From Poecilobothrus nobilitatus (Eukaryota; Arthropoda; Insecta; Diptera; Dolichopodidae), in assembly GCA_947095535.1 (NCBI GenBank), contig OX352773.1, forward strand, positions 126,744,830 to 126,808,829: 64,000 bases of DNA, written 5' to 3'. The notes beneath the pieces are model-generated. The model saw nothing but the letters and a program-made list of their open reading frames with translations. It made no database searches and was not told the DNA's origin. Below, one piece after another: positions 1 to 11,683 of this stretch (its first letter is position 1; every line of letters starts with the position of its first letter). The translations under genes were made by a program, and so were the position numbers.

Positions 1-334
1 GTGGAACCATCTCTCACCGCCTGAGTTCCCCAGAATCAGTGATGATTACATTTACAACTTGCGAAGATTTAAGGTGAATATTAACATCTTTGTATACAAT
101 ATGCCTGACAATTTAAAGTCAATTTTCATTTCCCACCTCAAGTTTCTTTGATCAGGCAGTACATGAGTACTAGAGGTTGTGTAACCTATGTTTGGTGAAA
201 AAGGGAGGTTTTGTTTAGTGCGTTAAAGTCCCCTCACACAGTCATAGAGGACTTGTGCTCATTTTCACTCCTCTATAGTTTTCTTCGATGATTAACACCT
301 ACCCTCACACAAAATAAATAAATAAATAAATGTT
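1..334 (+). mobile_element. LINE-A copy 1, 3' end only
   Basis: This is the last part of a Jockey-like non-LTR retrotransposon whose body lies outside the window. The first 150 bases match the C-terminal coding end seen again at 3,313-3,470 and 36,270-36,410 (tryptophan-asparagine-histidine core, then the fragment NMPANLKSIF). A 3' UTR follows and ends in an (AATA)n tail at about 312-331. The tail and coding match are visible directly; the assignment to LINE-A comes from comparison with the longer copies. The copy is too short to encode anything. Confidence 0.75.
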
Positions 335-739
335 ACTAAGATTATTGGGAGCAGAAGCATAATTATTTACGAAAATGACATGAACATTTTCAAAAATATT
401 CGCTCAATAAATGATTACTTTTTACAAACTCTTTTCAAAAAGATTGAAATAACTTCTTGAAATGGTGTTTTTTAGATATTATTGATAATATTGTGCTATT
501 ATTTCATTTACCCGTTCTGACAATCTGATTAATAACAATATTATACTTTTGAGAATAACATAATAAAATAAGTTATTGAATTTAATGATCTTAGTATAAC
601 TTTTGATCATAAACTAACATTTCATTCTCATAATAACAAGATCGCTAGTAACGTAAACTCAATGCTAGGATGTATAAAAAGTTGGTAATGACCCATACAT
701 TATAAAATCTAGATGCGACCATATCATATACAAAAGGGG
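335..739. repeat. AT-rich flank shared with 3,476-3,815
   Basis: This AT-rich stretch has no plausible gene. From about 378 to 725 it repeats at 3,476-3,815 with few changes (for example the run TTATTGATAATA and the block GATCGCTAGTAACG are in both). Together with the upstream LINE-A end it forms one arm of a local segmental duplication about 3.3 kb apart. The second arm lacks about 220 bases spanning the LINE tail. Confidence 0.7.
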
Positions 740-1850
740 AGTAGTAACTAGAGTAGTTATAGGACTTATCGTCCTATTTCTGTATTACCTACTTTCTCAA
801 AAATCTTTGAAAAAATCATTCAAAATAGGCTTAACGTTTTTATTAAAAATAATCCAATACTCAGTGAAATACTGTTTGGGTTCGAAAAAAAATCAAACAC
901 TACAGGTGTCTGCCTTTCTTTAAATAATTTTATGATTTTATGTCTAATTCGTTAGCTGTGTATTTCTTGATATTAAAAAAGCCTTCGATTGCGTCGACAA
1001 TGATATTCTTCTATTAAAACTTAAGAAATTAAATTTCACATTAGACCAGTTAAAATTCTTCCAGTCATATCTTCAAGATCGTAAACAAAAAGTTCGAATA
1101 AACATAAGCTTTAGTGATGAAAAAACAATATTGAAAGAGGTCCAGCAATAATCAATACTTGGCCCATAATCAATAATCTTTAAATTATATATTGTCGATA
1201 TCCCTCACCTCAATTTAAAGGATTGTAAAAAGTTATTCGCAGATGATGCGGTAAATATGCAGATGAGTCTGAGGGAAATATTCATAAATCTATACAATAT
1301 GATTTACAATTAATTGAGGAGTGGCTTACCAAACACCGTCTTCAACACATAGAAAAAGTGATCCAAAATATAACTCCATACATATTTTTAATGAAAAGAT
1401 TACGAAAATCCCTCTCTAATCAACCAATATCCACAATATATGCGTCATATGTTAAATCTCATATTTCATATCTTTTAGCCATTTGGAGTAGAGGTCCAAA
1501 GACTCATATAAATAAATTAGATATGATGCATAAAAAATGTGTAAAATTTTTAAAGGCTAACCCATGCTGCACCCATCAGATTATATATACACTGATAAAT
1601 ATAAAAAACATTATATTATTGAAACTTTATAAAACTGCATTTAAAATCATTTATAACCAATTAAAACATAATTTTATTCTAAATAGGATCCTAGACACTT
1701 GGAATAAATCCAACTTTAACCTTTCCCCTGTTTAGAATAACACAATAAAAAAATAATTGCTTGCTGTCTTAAAGCCTATAATGAACTACTACGTCTTGTA
1801 TTAATTCTGTTAAATTATGTACAACTCATTTTACATAATTAAATAAAGCA
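740..1850 (+). pseudogene. LINE-B copy 1, decayed reverse transcriptase
   Basis: This is a remnant of a non-LTR retrotransposon ORF2 with several frameshifts. Read in changing frames it gives YRPISVLPTFSKIFEK (RT block 1) near 755-815, FLDIKKAFDCVD near 961-1,000 and the catalytic FADD motif near 1,228-1,240. The C-terminal post-RT segment is still open at 1,358-1,735 (125 residues; hydrophobic and lysine-rich; it ends NLSPV). The same post-RT order (APYIF, then LRRLR) recurs in LINE-B copy 3 at 38,440-38,968. No endonuclease is left, so the copy is 5' truncated. The A-rich 3' end lies near 1,840. Confidence 0.75.
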
Positions 1851-1869
1851 AAAAAAGCAGATTTTTTGC

Positions 1870-3475
1870 CAAAAATTTCGCCTCTAAGTCATCACTACCT
1901 CAAGGCCATGCATTTTTTCCGTGATTAATTGCTCCTTAAGTAAAATTTCTTTCGGAACTAATGCAGTTCTCAAAGCTCTTAAGAATTTGGATACAAAAAA
2001 ATCATCCGATCCAGGTGGCATTACTGCCACAGTTCTAAAAATTATAAACATTACTGCCACTATTGCCAAACCATTGCGCAATCTCTTCGGGTAAATATCC
2101 TACCCAGTGGAAGATAGCGCACATAAAACCCATACCCAAAAAAGGGGATAAAAGCGATCTCTCAAACTAATGGAAATAATGCAAAAATTAATGAAAAATT
2201 TAATAAACAGATAAAAATCTCAAATATCTACATAACAAAGGATTAATTCATGATCGTGAATATGGGTTCCAAACCCATCGATCAACAGGTGCTCTTATGA
2301 CATGACTCTGTGAACGGCTCAACATTAACCTCCCTCCTATTCGGGGGAGTCAGATGTTGTTGCTTTGGATACTTCTAAAGCTTTTGATCGAGTTTGGCAT
2401 GATGCTTTAATTGCTAAATGCAAAGTAATGGGTATTTGTAAAATAAATTGGAAATTTTCTCCCAAATCGTGCGATTCGTGTCCTGGTCGATGGTTACTCT
2501 TTAGACCCATTCTACTTTAAAAAATGAATGCTGGTATCCCAGCAAGGATCTGTTCTCCCCCCAACACTTTTTCTAATATTTATTAAAGACCTATTAAGTA
2601 TGACCTCCAATCCAATGCATAGTTTTGTAGACGACAGCACGCTCTTTGTTTCTTACAAGACAACGCCAGTAAACTTTCTAATTCGCTTGAGCTAAATTTC
2701 GATTTAACCAAAATTTCAAATTGGGGCAAAATCAGGGTCGGTTTTGACTCTAAGAAAACTCAATGCTGTTTAGTCTCTCGAAAAAGAAACACTTCGATTC
2801 CCATTTTAACCTTTCAAGGGGAAGTTTTGCAATCTTCTGGTGAGTTCAATATCTTCGGGATGGAGCTAAATCCAAAGTTAAGTTGAGATACACCTGGATG
2901 TATGGGTTTCCTATATCGTTGTAAAGCCTTCTTTTCATATTCTGATCTCTTTAATGTCTATAAAATATATATTATAAGACCAAAGATGGAGTACAATGCA
3001 CATATTTGGACGCTCCCAAATGGCATCGGGATTTCTCGATAAAGTACAAAATAGAGCATTTCCTCTGATAAATGATCCGAATGTCACCTTTACGCTCTCT
3101 CCACTCAGTTTCCGTCCTAAAAGGTCCACTTATCCAGTTCTATAGATAATTTATAGGGATGGGTTCTTATTATAACGAGATTGAAAGTTTGAAACCTACT
3201 CTCAAAGGATTCCACACAGAAACAAGGAGAGTTTCTGTTTCCCAACCTTATGTAGTTCAAATTCCCAGATGGCATTATTTGGCTTATGGAAGTTCGTTTG
3301 TAGTACGAACATCGCGAATGTGGAACCATCTCTCACCTCATGAGTTCTTCAGAATCAGTGATGATTAAATTTACAACTTGCGAAGATTTAAGGTGAATAT
3401 TAACATCTTTGTATACAATATGCCTGCCAATTTAAAGTCAATTTTCATTTCCCTCCTCAAGGTTCTTTGATCATT
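1870..3475 (+). pseudogene. LINE-A copy 2, decayed ORF2
   Basis: This is a reverse transcriptase relic of the LINE-A family. Across frames I read a block rich in proline and lysine (PIPKKGDKSD) near 2,128-2,160, RSTGALMT near 2,280, AFDRVWHDAL near 2,378, and the catalytic FVDDS at 2,623-2,637, so the two catalytic aspartates survive. The post-RT region is broken; one open piece (3,159-3,368) gives the conserved tail with RTSRMWNHLSPHEF. Many stops and small deletions separate these blocks. The endonuclease is missing. The coding end overlaps the duplicated segment shared with 1-158. Confidence 0.8.
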
Positions 3476-3867
3476 GACATTTTCAAAAATGTTCGCTCAA
3501 TAAATGATTACTTTTTGCAAACTCTTTTCAAAAGGATTGAAATAACTTCTTAAAGTGTTTTTTAGATATTATTGATAATAATGTGCTATTATTTCATTTA
3601 CCCGTTCTGACAATCTGATTAATAATAATATTATACTTTTGAGAATAACATAATAAAACAAGTTATTGAATTTAATGATCTTAGTATAACTTATGATCAT
3701 AAACTAACATTTCATTCTCATAATAACAAGATCGCTAGTAACGCAAACTCTATGCTAGGATGTATAAAAAGTTGGTAATGACCCACACATTATAAAATAT
3801 AGATACGACCTTAGTTGGTCCTATTCAAGAGTATGTAAACCAAGTCTAACACAAAAAAAAAAATTTT
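3476..3867. repeat. Second arm of the local segmental duplication
   Basis: Bases 3,476-3,815 repeat 378-725. Right after the LINE-A coding end (about 3,470) the sequence jumps to the flank, so this arm lost the LINE 3' UTR and (AATA)n tail that copy 1 keeps. A poly-A/poly-T junction at about 3,853-3,893 follows, where the minus-strand LINE-A copy 3 begins with its own poly-A tail. Confidence 0.65.
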
Positions 3868-4101
3868 ATATTTTTTTTTTTTTTTTTTTTTTTTTACACG
3901 CTAACTAAACGCTAGGAACGGATTCCTTTATACATATGTAGGTTTAGGTTTTAGGAAAATAGGATGTTAGAGGGGAATTAATGGGAAGATTGGAAACGAA
4001 CCTATAAAGATTCGTTTTGAATTTTTTCAAATTGTAGTACGGAACGTTATTAACAGAGGGGAACACATTAGATGGAAGCATGTTCCACATCTTAGCAGTT
4101 C

Positions 4102-4830
4102 TCACAAGAAATGAGTTTCCATAGCCAATTTAAACCATCTTGGAATTTCCGCAGTGTAGAAATGAGCACTTGCAGCTCCTCTGGTGTTATGTTGGAATTG
4201 TTTAAGAGGAGGCATAATTGATTTAAGTTCAATAGAGCAAGTGTCATTACGTACAAGATATCTATAAAACAGAGAAATAGCTCCAATATTACGATGCGAG
4301 TTAAGTGGAGTAATTGTTACTTGTTCGACAGGGTTGCCTATTAGGCGTAAGGCGCAGTTTTGGATTTTGTCGAGGTAACTCAGAGAAGTTTGGGATGCGC
4401 CAGCCCAAATGTGAGAGTCGTACTCCATCTTAGGTCGAATGTAGGCTTTATAGATATTATACAGATCCTTTGGAGAGAAATATGTTTTGCAGCGGGACAG
4501 AAAACCCAAACATTTGGCAGCACGTTTAGCTAGATCAAAAATATGCTCATTCCACAGCATTTTTTGATTTAGCTGCAAAACTAAAATTCTTAGACTTTCT
4601 GATCGCTCTATATTTTTTCCTTGGAATCGCAGAATTGGGTTAAAATGATTTCTTTTACAGGAAATCAGGCAGCTTTGAGTTTTTGAGGAATTGAACTCAA
4701 CTCTATTAGTTTTACCCCAATCACCTATTTTAGCTAAATCATGGTTTACTAAACTAACCATAATATTTCTTTTCGAACTGATTGCGGTAGGTGTGACATT
4801 AGACTTCTTAAGGAAATCGTAGGATACCAC
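4102..4830 (-). pseudogene. LINE-A post-RT (thumb/connection) region
   Basis: This 242-codon open frame directly follows the ruined catalytic box. It contains the usual post-RT landmarks of Jockey-like elements: WGKTNRVEFNSSKTQ, a leucine-rich LNQKMLWNEHI block, YIRPKMEYDSHIWAGA, and a C-terminal IMPPLKQFQHNTRGAASAH segment matched by MPPRKVFQRETMRASAAH in copy 4. The reading frame ends early relative to copy 4, whose last ~60 residues (the WNHLPPHVF tail) are out of frame here. It has no function on its own. Confidence 0.8.
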
Positions 4831-4867
4831 TAGGGTGCTGTCGTGCTATGGGAAGCTATGAATTGGA

Positions 4868-5718
4868 TTGAGGGTAGGGGAGAGTAAGTCGTTGATAAAA
4901 ATCAAAAAAAGAGTTGGTGATAAGGCGGAGCCTTCTGGAACGCCAGCGTTTATTTCTAAAGTGTCAGACAAGGACTGTCAACAAGGACACGAATATGACG
5001 ATTCGAAAAAAAAATCCTCAATCCATTGGCAAAACGGATTACCAAGACCAATAGCTCGGCATTGGTTCAAAAGAGCAGAATGCCATACTCGATCAAAAGC
5101 CTTTGAGATATCAAGAGCAACAACCTCAGATTCACCTGAACAGTGAATACTGGTGTTGAGCTTTTCGCTGAGGTATGTTAGAAGATAACCTGTAGATCTT
5201 TGACTTCTAAAGCCATAATATTGCCTATCATGCAAAATACCTCTGCAATCAAGGTATCTCATCAGCCTTTTGTTAAAGAGAATTTCCATAACTCTGGAAA
5301 TGACCGAAATAATTGCTATTGGCCGGTAGTTAGAGGGGTCGCTTTTGTCACCTTTTTTGGGAATCGGAGAGTCATGAGCAACTTTCCATTCACTGGGATA
5401 TCTGCCGGTCGAAAATGATAATGAAAAAAGATTGCGCAGAGGTTTCGAAATGGGAGAGGCAATATATTTAAGAACCATCGCAGGAATTCCATCAGGACCA
5501 GTGTGTTTTCTAACATTCAGATTTTTAAGCACTTTCACTGCAGTACGTGTTCTAAAGTACACCCTATGAAGAATTTTAACCCTAGTAAGATCAACAAAGG
5601 GTAGTACTGGTGGAGTTTGTACTGTAGGAGGTAGTGTAGAATTTGCTGCAAAGGAAGGATTTTGCAAACAAATTTTCTTTACCAACTGAATCTGATATGA
5701 TAGAATTATTGTTATCAA
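4868..5718 (-). pseudogene. LINE-A reverse transcriptase core
   Basis: One frame (4,978-5,718) holds the fingers and palm: GPDGIPAMVLK, PIPKKGDKSDPSNYRPI, GFRSQRSTGYL and the first catalytic block VVALDISKAFDRVWH. After a frameshift near 4,980 the next frame reads GVPEGSALSPTLFLIFIND at about 4,900-4,955. The FADD box that should follow near 4,845 is replaced by a proline, a stop codon and HD, so the second catalytic site is destroyed. The element is therefore dead even apart from its frameshifts. Confidence 0.85.
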
Positions 5719-6661
5719 TCAGCAGCGGAAAGGATGATTCGCAAAAGTTATTCCTTACACTTTTCGCAAATGTCCAAAGAGAACGATTGCAGTTCGGTAG
5801 ATTAATTATTTTACGTTTTAATCTTTGGTTGTAAAGAAATTTTTGCTGATTGATAATTCTCTTGCAATTGTTCCTGGCAACTTTATACTCCCCAAATGAG
5901 GACCCAGACACATTTTCCTTATACATTTTGAAATGCTCTTCCTTGGTTTGAATTGCTTTCCTGCAGATGTCATTAAACCAAGGCTTGGATTTAGTTTTAA
6001 CCGGTTTATATGAGCTAGGAATGAAAAGTTTAATTCCTAGCATGATTGTTTTACTAATGGCATCCGCAGCAAAGTCAACATCCCTATAACGGAAACACAT
6101 TGACCAATTAAAACCTCCCAAAAAGCTATTCAGACCTACCCAGTCGACCCGGTTATAGTGCCAGACTAATCTTTTAGGAATAGGATTTCGATTGAGCGAT
6201 GTACGCATTGGAAAGCTGGATTTAACAAGGCAATGGTCGGAGCCTCCAATTGGGGCTCTAACAGAAATATTGTAGTTTTCAGGATTTGATGTCAGGGACA
6301 AGTCCAAAAGATGTTCATTTTGATTTTCTCGGTCTGGAATTCGAGTTGGGCTCTTTACAAATTGAGAAAGTTGAAATAAGTTTGAAAATAGTTCAACTTG
6401 TTTGCCTTCCGGGCTATTGTGACTTGAAAAATGGAGCCAGTTTTTGTTGTGCACATTGAAATCACCAGCGACAGCTATCTCACATTCAGGATTGTTTTCC
6501 AAAATTTTATTGATATTGTCGGATAATTTTTCGATGGCCACAGCAGTTTCCAGCTCACTGGCTTGCAGGGATCTGTATAAAAAACAGAAAAATATTGTAG
6601 CATTTTCAACACGAAGTTTAACCCAGAGATAATGAAAATGGGGTGGAGCTTTTAAGATCAT
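5591..6661 (-). pseudogene. LINE-A endonuclease domain and linker
   Basis: This 356-codon open frame is the AP-like (exonuclease-endonuclease-phosphatase) nuclease of LINE-A, which in this class nicks target DNA to prime reverse transcription. Visible motifs are GDFNVH at residues 66-71 and the catalytic SDH at 141-143, preceded by a conserved PTRIPD segment. The first ~70 residues of a usual nuclease domain, with the N-terminal catalytic asparagine and glutamate, are missing. The second half is the basic linker that leads into the RT (WFNDICRKAIQTKEEH). The frame ends in overlap with the RT frame around 5,600-5,715, so a frameshift separates the two domains. Confidence 0.85.
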
Positions 6662-6664
6662 GAA

Positions 6665-7506
6665 GGGTGTTGAAAGCTACATTAGAACGTATATATAAAG
6701 CGACTCAAAATGAGTACAGACATATTTAATCAAAAATGAGTACATACATATTTAAAGAATAGAAAACCTTGCACTATTACCCATATACAGTTCTTACACA
6801 TGTTTTTAGGCTTATTCAATATCAATTTGAAAACATAATTAGAAAAAGTTAACGTAAAAAATCTGGTTGATTTATAAAGGTAAAAATAATCCTGTATTAA
6901 ACAGAACCTGAAATGTATGCATTTAAAAAGAAGTTTTTTCAAAATTTGTAGAGCTGTGGGTACTGTTGGATCTCCAACGGTGAGAGTACATAAACAAGTT
7001 GTTTTACAACATTACTCTTTTAAGAGACCTATGTACAGTTAATATTTCATTGCTCTTTATTAAACAGTATATAAGTTTTAACAGACGGAACCTAACCTAA
7101 TAGCAAATTTTTCAAAACGTGCTTGAAAGGACAGTTCACAAAAATATGAAGTCACATTACTTACAAAAAAAAATTGATTACATTATGGCCTTTCATAATT
7201 TAAATAAGATTTTATGTTTCGGTATTAACGAATATATTCTGAAAACTCACTTCGCCGTAATCGTGTACTCAATAGATTATTGATTCCTTTAAAGATTTTT
7301 TGTAGACGAATTGCCTCTAATTCTTCGCTCTGTTTATTCGATTTAATTAAATGTAATAAAAATATAATATTATCTACCAGTATCTGTAAATGCATAGTAA
7401 TAAGTTAACTATATTAATTAAATTATATTAATGCAGAAACAAAAGTTAATAATTTTAATTTCATAAAGCCAATAAAATATTGCGGGCAACACCAGGTACT
7501 CTGTTA
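6665..7506 (+). mobile_element. Helitron-H copy 1, 3' half
   Basis: Sequence from 6,680 to 7,506 matches the 3' halves of other Helitron-H copies: 18,840-19,170, 20,870-21,410 and 27,050-27,589 (shared landmark CCAACGGTGAG near 6,975). Its 3' end near 7,470-7,506 carries the family sequence CATAAAGCCAATAAAATA followed by a decayed version of the terminal hairpin (GCGGGCAACACC). This uninterrupted copy also shows the sequence that follows the gypsy insertion point in copy 5 (TGCATA, then TTAACTATATTAATTAAATT). It has no coding capacity; a helicase from elsewhere would be needed for movement. Confidence 0.7.
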
Positions 7507-8955
7507 TCTTAATAAATAAGGCAGAAATTCTGTTTGTTTGTTTGTTTGTTTGTGCCCTTTTCACGTAAAACCCACCAGTCCGATTGAAAACAAATTTTAC
7601 AGGAACTTTTCTACGACTCCGGAAGGAGTTATAGACTATCTCGCGTTTCGGTTCATTAACCAATTGCGGCCCGAGAGCCACTTAAAGCTTTTTAGTTTTT
7701 TCGTTTTCCTTCCTAAATGGTTTGATCGATTGAGTTGAAAATTTTTACAAATGTTCTTTTTAGCTTTGAGCGGAAAATCAAGATTTGGATGCAATATGTT
7801 ACCCGGATTCGGCCCAGTGGGCTTCCCAAACATTTTTTGTTTCCGATTTATGTCCAATTTTGTATGGTTGTTTTATGATCTGAAAAAAAGCCTGTGGCAA
7901 AATTTTATGAAGTTCCAGTAACCGGTCTGAGCACGAGAGCCGAACGAATTTCATTAAATTTTTCTGTTGCCCTGCTTAAACGATTCTATCAATTAATTTG
8001 AAAATTAGCAAAATTCTTGCTCTTTAGCAGAAAAGCTCACTGGGTTAATTTGGTAACCCGCTCACTGGGATAATTGATACCAGTTTCGGCACCAGGGCTC
8101 AGTGAATTTTTTATTTAGTTTGTTGTCGCGCTGAACGGTTTGACCATTTGAGTTACAAATTTATCAAAGTGTAGCTCTTCACCCCAGAAGCTAACTTAAA
8201 TGATTTGGTTACGATCCATTAACCCATTTTGCCACCATGACCCAATGAAATTTTTCAATTTCGTTGTTGTCGCGCTTAAACGGTTAGACCAATTGAGTTG
8301 AAAAATTTCAAAAGTGTAGCTCTTCAGCCCAGAATCTCACTCAGATGATTTGGTTACGATCCGTTTCAGCATCAGGCCTCAAACCATGAAGTTTCTCATT
8401 TTTTTGTTGTTGTACTTAAACGATTTGACCAATTGAAAATGTGCACAAGTATTGCACTTTGATACACAAACTCATGCAATAAATGTTGTCGTCATACATT
8501 AACACATTTCGACATGATAGACTGTCAAAAAATTTTTTGTTTCTAATTTGTGTCTAATTTGGCAGGATGAATTTATGGTTCTAAATAAAGCCTGTGACAA
8601 AATTTTTATTAACGTTCGTTAACCTATTTTCGCACGAGCACCTATTTAAAATATTCTGCCTAATTTTTTCCACTGTTATTATTATTAAAAAGATATTTCC
8701 AGCACTCTTTACTTTTATTTATACGGTTTTTAATATTCCAGAAAAACCTTTCAATGCTTTTCTAAAATATAACAGTAATTAACATGGCCTTATTAGGTAT
8801 CTTAAGAATACTGTGTTTAAGTCTTAACAACATAACATTTTTGGCCATTGTAAAAAACAGAAACAATCCCCCACATGCGACAATCATCATGTAATCATTC
8901 AGAAATGCATTATTTACATGTGGTCTACCTATATAAGTTGCATGTATATAACAAT
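7507..8955 (+). mobile_element. Helitron-H copy 2, 5' part with tandem units
   Basis: The copy begins TCTTAATAA at 7,507, right after an A, as expected for a Helitron 5' end, then a (GTTT)n run at 7,530-7,553 and the family block CCCTTTTCACGTAAA. From about 7,700 to 8,500 the sequence is a diverged series of roughly 145 base units, each with a GGTTTGACCAATTGAGTTG-like core and a TTACGATCCATTAACCC-like core. It is cut at about 8,955 by LINE-C copy 1, so the 3' end is missing. It starts within a base or two of the end of copy 1, a tail-to-head arrangement. Confidence 0.7.
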
Positions 8956-11280
8956 TTTTATTGATGGCTTAAATAGCCTTGATCTACAACAAATTATTTC
9001 ACAAACAACTTAGGCAGACAATTAGATCTTGTCTTTTCTTCAGATCATGACAACTGTTGGGCATCCCCCAGTGAATTAACTTTCACTAATATAGACGACT
9101 ATCACCCTCCGATAGATATATTTCTCAATCTTAACTCTTTTAATGAATCCTCTATTTCTGAGAATTATCTAAAGTTTGATTTTGCCAAAACTGATTTCAC
9201 ATATTTAAACTCACTTAAAGGCTCACTTAATGTGGAATCAATTTTTTCTTCATCAAACCTGAACATCAGCCTTAAACCATTTTATGAGATGCTAACAACA
9301 TGTTTTCGCTTAGTAATTCCTACAAAATCTTATGAATACTCTAACTACTCAGCGCCATGGTCATCTAAAGAATTGCGTTCTCTGAAGAACAAATGAAATT
9401 CTTCATGGAAAACATATATGAAAACTAATGCCATTGCCCATTATAACACCATTCTTGATATATATAATAGAGTCAAAATTCTATCTGATACTTTATATAA
9501 AAATTATATTGACAGAATTAAATCGCAATTTTAGTCCAATCCGCGACGTTTTTATGATTTTGTTAATAGTAAACGTAGGAGTGATGGTTACCCATCGGCT
9601 TTGCATTGCGAACAAATAACATCAAACATCTCGCAGACTGTTTTCAACTTTATTGCCACACTCTTCTCTAGTACTTACCAGAAAGGGGTTTTTCATATTT
9701 TCATTATAGTACTTACCAGAACCAAATCAGTCATATTTAGATAACCTAATTCCATATCTTTAAAATTTTGACATTAAGACCATTGTAATAACTGAAGATA
9801 TCATAATGCCTCACCTGTTAGCTCTAAAAGATGACTTCACATACGGGCGTGACGGAGTTCCACCAATAATATTAAAGTTTTGTGCCCAAAATTTGGTAGG
9901 TCCCATTTGCAAATTATTTAATTTGTCAATTCAATGTGGTTCCTTCCGCGAGCCCTGAAAACTTTCATTTATTAACGCGATACTTAAGAAAGAGCTCGTT
10001 GCGATGTAAGCAATTATAGACCCATTGCTAAACTTTCAATTATTCCCAAATTATTTGCAAAAATAATGTGCTCGTATTTTGTCGATTATTGTCTACCATT
10101 TATTCCACCAGAACAACATGGTTTCCAAAAGGGTAGATCCACAGTTACTAATATAACTGAACTCGTCTCTGATATTTTGAATACAATGGAAACTAAAACA
10201 GAAGTTGATGTGGAATTCACAGATATCAGTAAGGCCTTTGATCTAATTCCCTTTAAAATTATCCTTGAGAAGCATAAAGCAGTAGGATTTTGAAGTCATA
10301 GCGTTAAATGGTTATCCTCTTACTTGTCATATAGATCATACCAGGTCCTTTTTAAATCTACCATTTCTGCAACTTACGTTGCAAATTCAGGAGTGCCATA
10401 AGGTAGCCATCTAGGTCGTTTATTTTTCGTAGTGTCGACCTATGACTGTCCACTTTGTTTATCTCACTCACGTCTTCTCAGTTTCGCTGATGATAACAAA
10501 ATCTGCAAAACTATAACTTCCACTCGTGATTGTGAGTTGTTGCAATATGATCTCAACCAATTTAGTTCATGGTGCAGAAACAACAATCTCAAACTAAATG
10601 TAAGCAAATGCCTAATTATGAGCTTTTCAAGGTTACGAGCTAACTCAACAATCAATTATGATTACGTTCTCAACGACCAACTTATTAAAAGAACAGATCG
10701 TACTTCTGATTTGGGACTGATCCTTGATAGTAGGTTAGATTTCAAGAGTCACTACAACTCCATAATAAATAAAGCTAACTCAACTCTTTGATTTATTATG
10801 CGTTGGTCAAAAGAGTTTTCTGATCATTATATCACTCAGCAAATTTTTACTACTTATGTAAGACCTATACTTGAATACTCGAACCAAGTATGATCTCCAT
10901 ATCGTGATATAGATATTTCACGTATTGAATCGGTCCAAAAAAGATTTCTTCGTTTCGCTTTACGTAACCTTGCTTGGGCGGATGCTATACGTCTTTCTCC
11001 ATATGAACCTAGATTTTCTTTAAGTAATTTAAACTCTCTCCAGTCACGCCGTCTAGTGGCGGATATCATATTCGTTCAGCAGATAGTTCGCGGTGATATC
11101 AACTCCCCCTCTATTCGTGAAAAAATGAGGTATAGAGAAAATCTAAATAATTTAAGATCGGTCGAGCTTTTTAATGTGTCACACCATTCTGCAGACTATG
11201 GTAAATTTGAGTCTATTTCGCGTATGTTAAGAGAGGCTAACTGTTTTTTGTTAGCTTTTGATAACATTGATTCATAGTGG
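8956..11280 (+). pseudogene. LINE-C copy 1, endonuclease end to RT C-terminus
   Basis: This is a decayed ORF2. The endonuclease C-terminus is at 9,010-9,130 (RQLDLVF, then DDYHPPI), the linker with WSSKELRSLKNK ends near 9,393, and the RT fingers are at 9,800-10,060. The RT palm is at 10,066-10,293 (HGFQKGRSTVTN and DISKAFD), then FADDNKICKT at 10,483-10,512 with both catalytic aspartates, and the post-RT region runs to 11,277. In-frame stops interrupt it at about 9,394, 10,291, 10,789 and 10,891. A short direct repeat of TAGTACTTACCAGAA near 9,668-9,717 adds a frameshift. ORF1 and most of the nuclease are absent. Confidence 0.85.
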
Positions 11281-11683
11281 AAATTATAATTCAGTTTGTT
11301 ATCCAAAACCATTCCTAGATCTAGCATGTTGTCAGATCACCATTTTTCTAAGCACTTCAATTTTGATTGAAGAAAACAGCAATCAGTATCATTCTTAATT
11401 ACATGATACATCTTAAGATCATCAGCATAAGTAAGGTGGGCAACATCTGATAAGAAATTCTAAAGATCACTTATATATAACTTTACTTATATACTTTACT
11501 TCTAAAAAACTTTGTAAAGATCTTGCACTTTACTTGTTAAGTTATTTTGGATTTTTGTATAACCTCCAATGAATTATTTACGTTCGATATTGTGTTTAAA
11601 AATTTGTTACTTAATTCATCCAATTTATGATTTAAAGTTTTCATAAAGCCAATAAAATACTCCGGGCAACGCCGAGTACTCAG
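10211..11683 (+). repeat. Tandem duplication, unit 1 (1,473 bp)
   Basis: This segment, from mid-RT of LINE-C copy 1 to the stem of a Helitron 3' hairpin, is repeated head to tail starting at 11,684. The offset is exactly 1,473 bases at the left edge. Unit 1 keeps about 38 bases near 11,395-11,432 that unit 2 lacks, and lost about 120 bases near 11,311 that unit 2 keeps. Both units carry the same in-frame stops, so the duplication came after the LINE had died. Confidence 0.9.
11281..11683. mobile_element. LINE-C minus-strand scrap joined to Helitron-H 3' end
   Basis: At about 11,260 the plus-strand LINE-C runs into a minus-strand LINE-C piece (post-RT region, shared with 24,575-24,870). From about 11,455 the sequence is the Helitron-H 3' tail with CATAAAGCCAATAAAATA and the hairpin CTCCGGGCAACGCCGAG at 11,659-11,679. 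The expected CTAG end is cut off because unit 2 of the duplication starts inside it. Confidence 0.7.

Larger units (their letters stand above)
3868..6664 (-). mobile_element. LINE-A copy 3 (diverged subfamily), 5' truncated
   Basis: This is the longest LINE-A copy. On the minus strand it runs from a partial endonuclease (starting near 6,661) through the reverse transcriptase and C-terminal region to a poly-A tail seen as poly-T at 3,868-3,893. Protein similarity to copies 2 and 4 is clear but incomplete (for example YIRPKMEYDSHIW here and YIRPMMEYNAHIW in copy 4). Its tail is plain poly-A where copy 1 has (AATA)n. I therefore treat it as a separate subfamily. It abuts Helitron-H sequence at about 6,665, consistent with 5' truncation on insertion. 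Confidence 0.85.

Noticed and set aside
1884..2081. Minus-strand open frame over LINE-A copy 2
   Set aside because: Antisense shadow of degraded LINE-A coding sequence.
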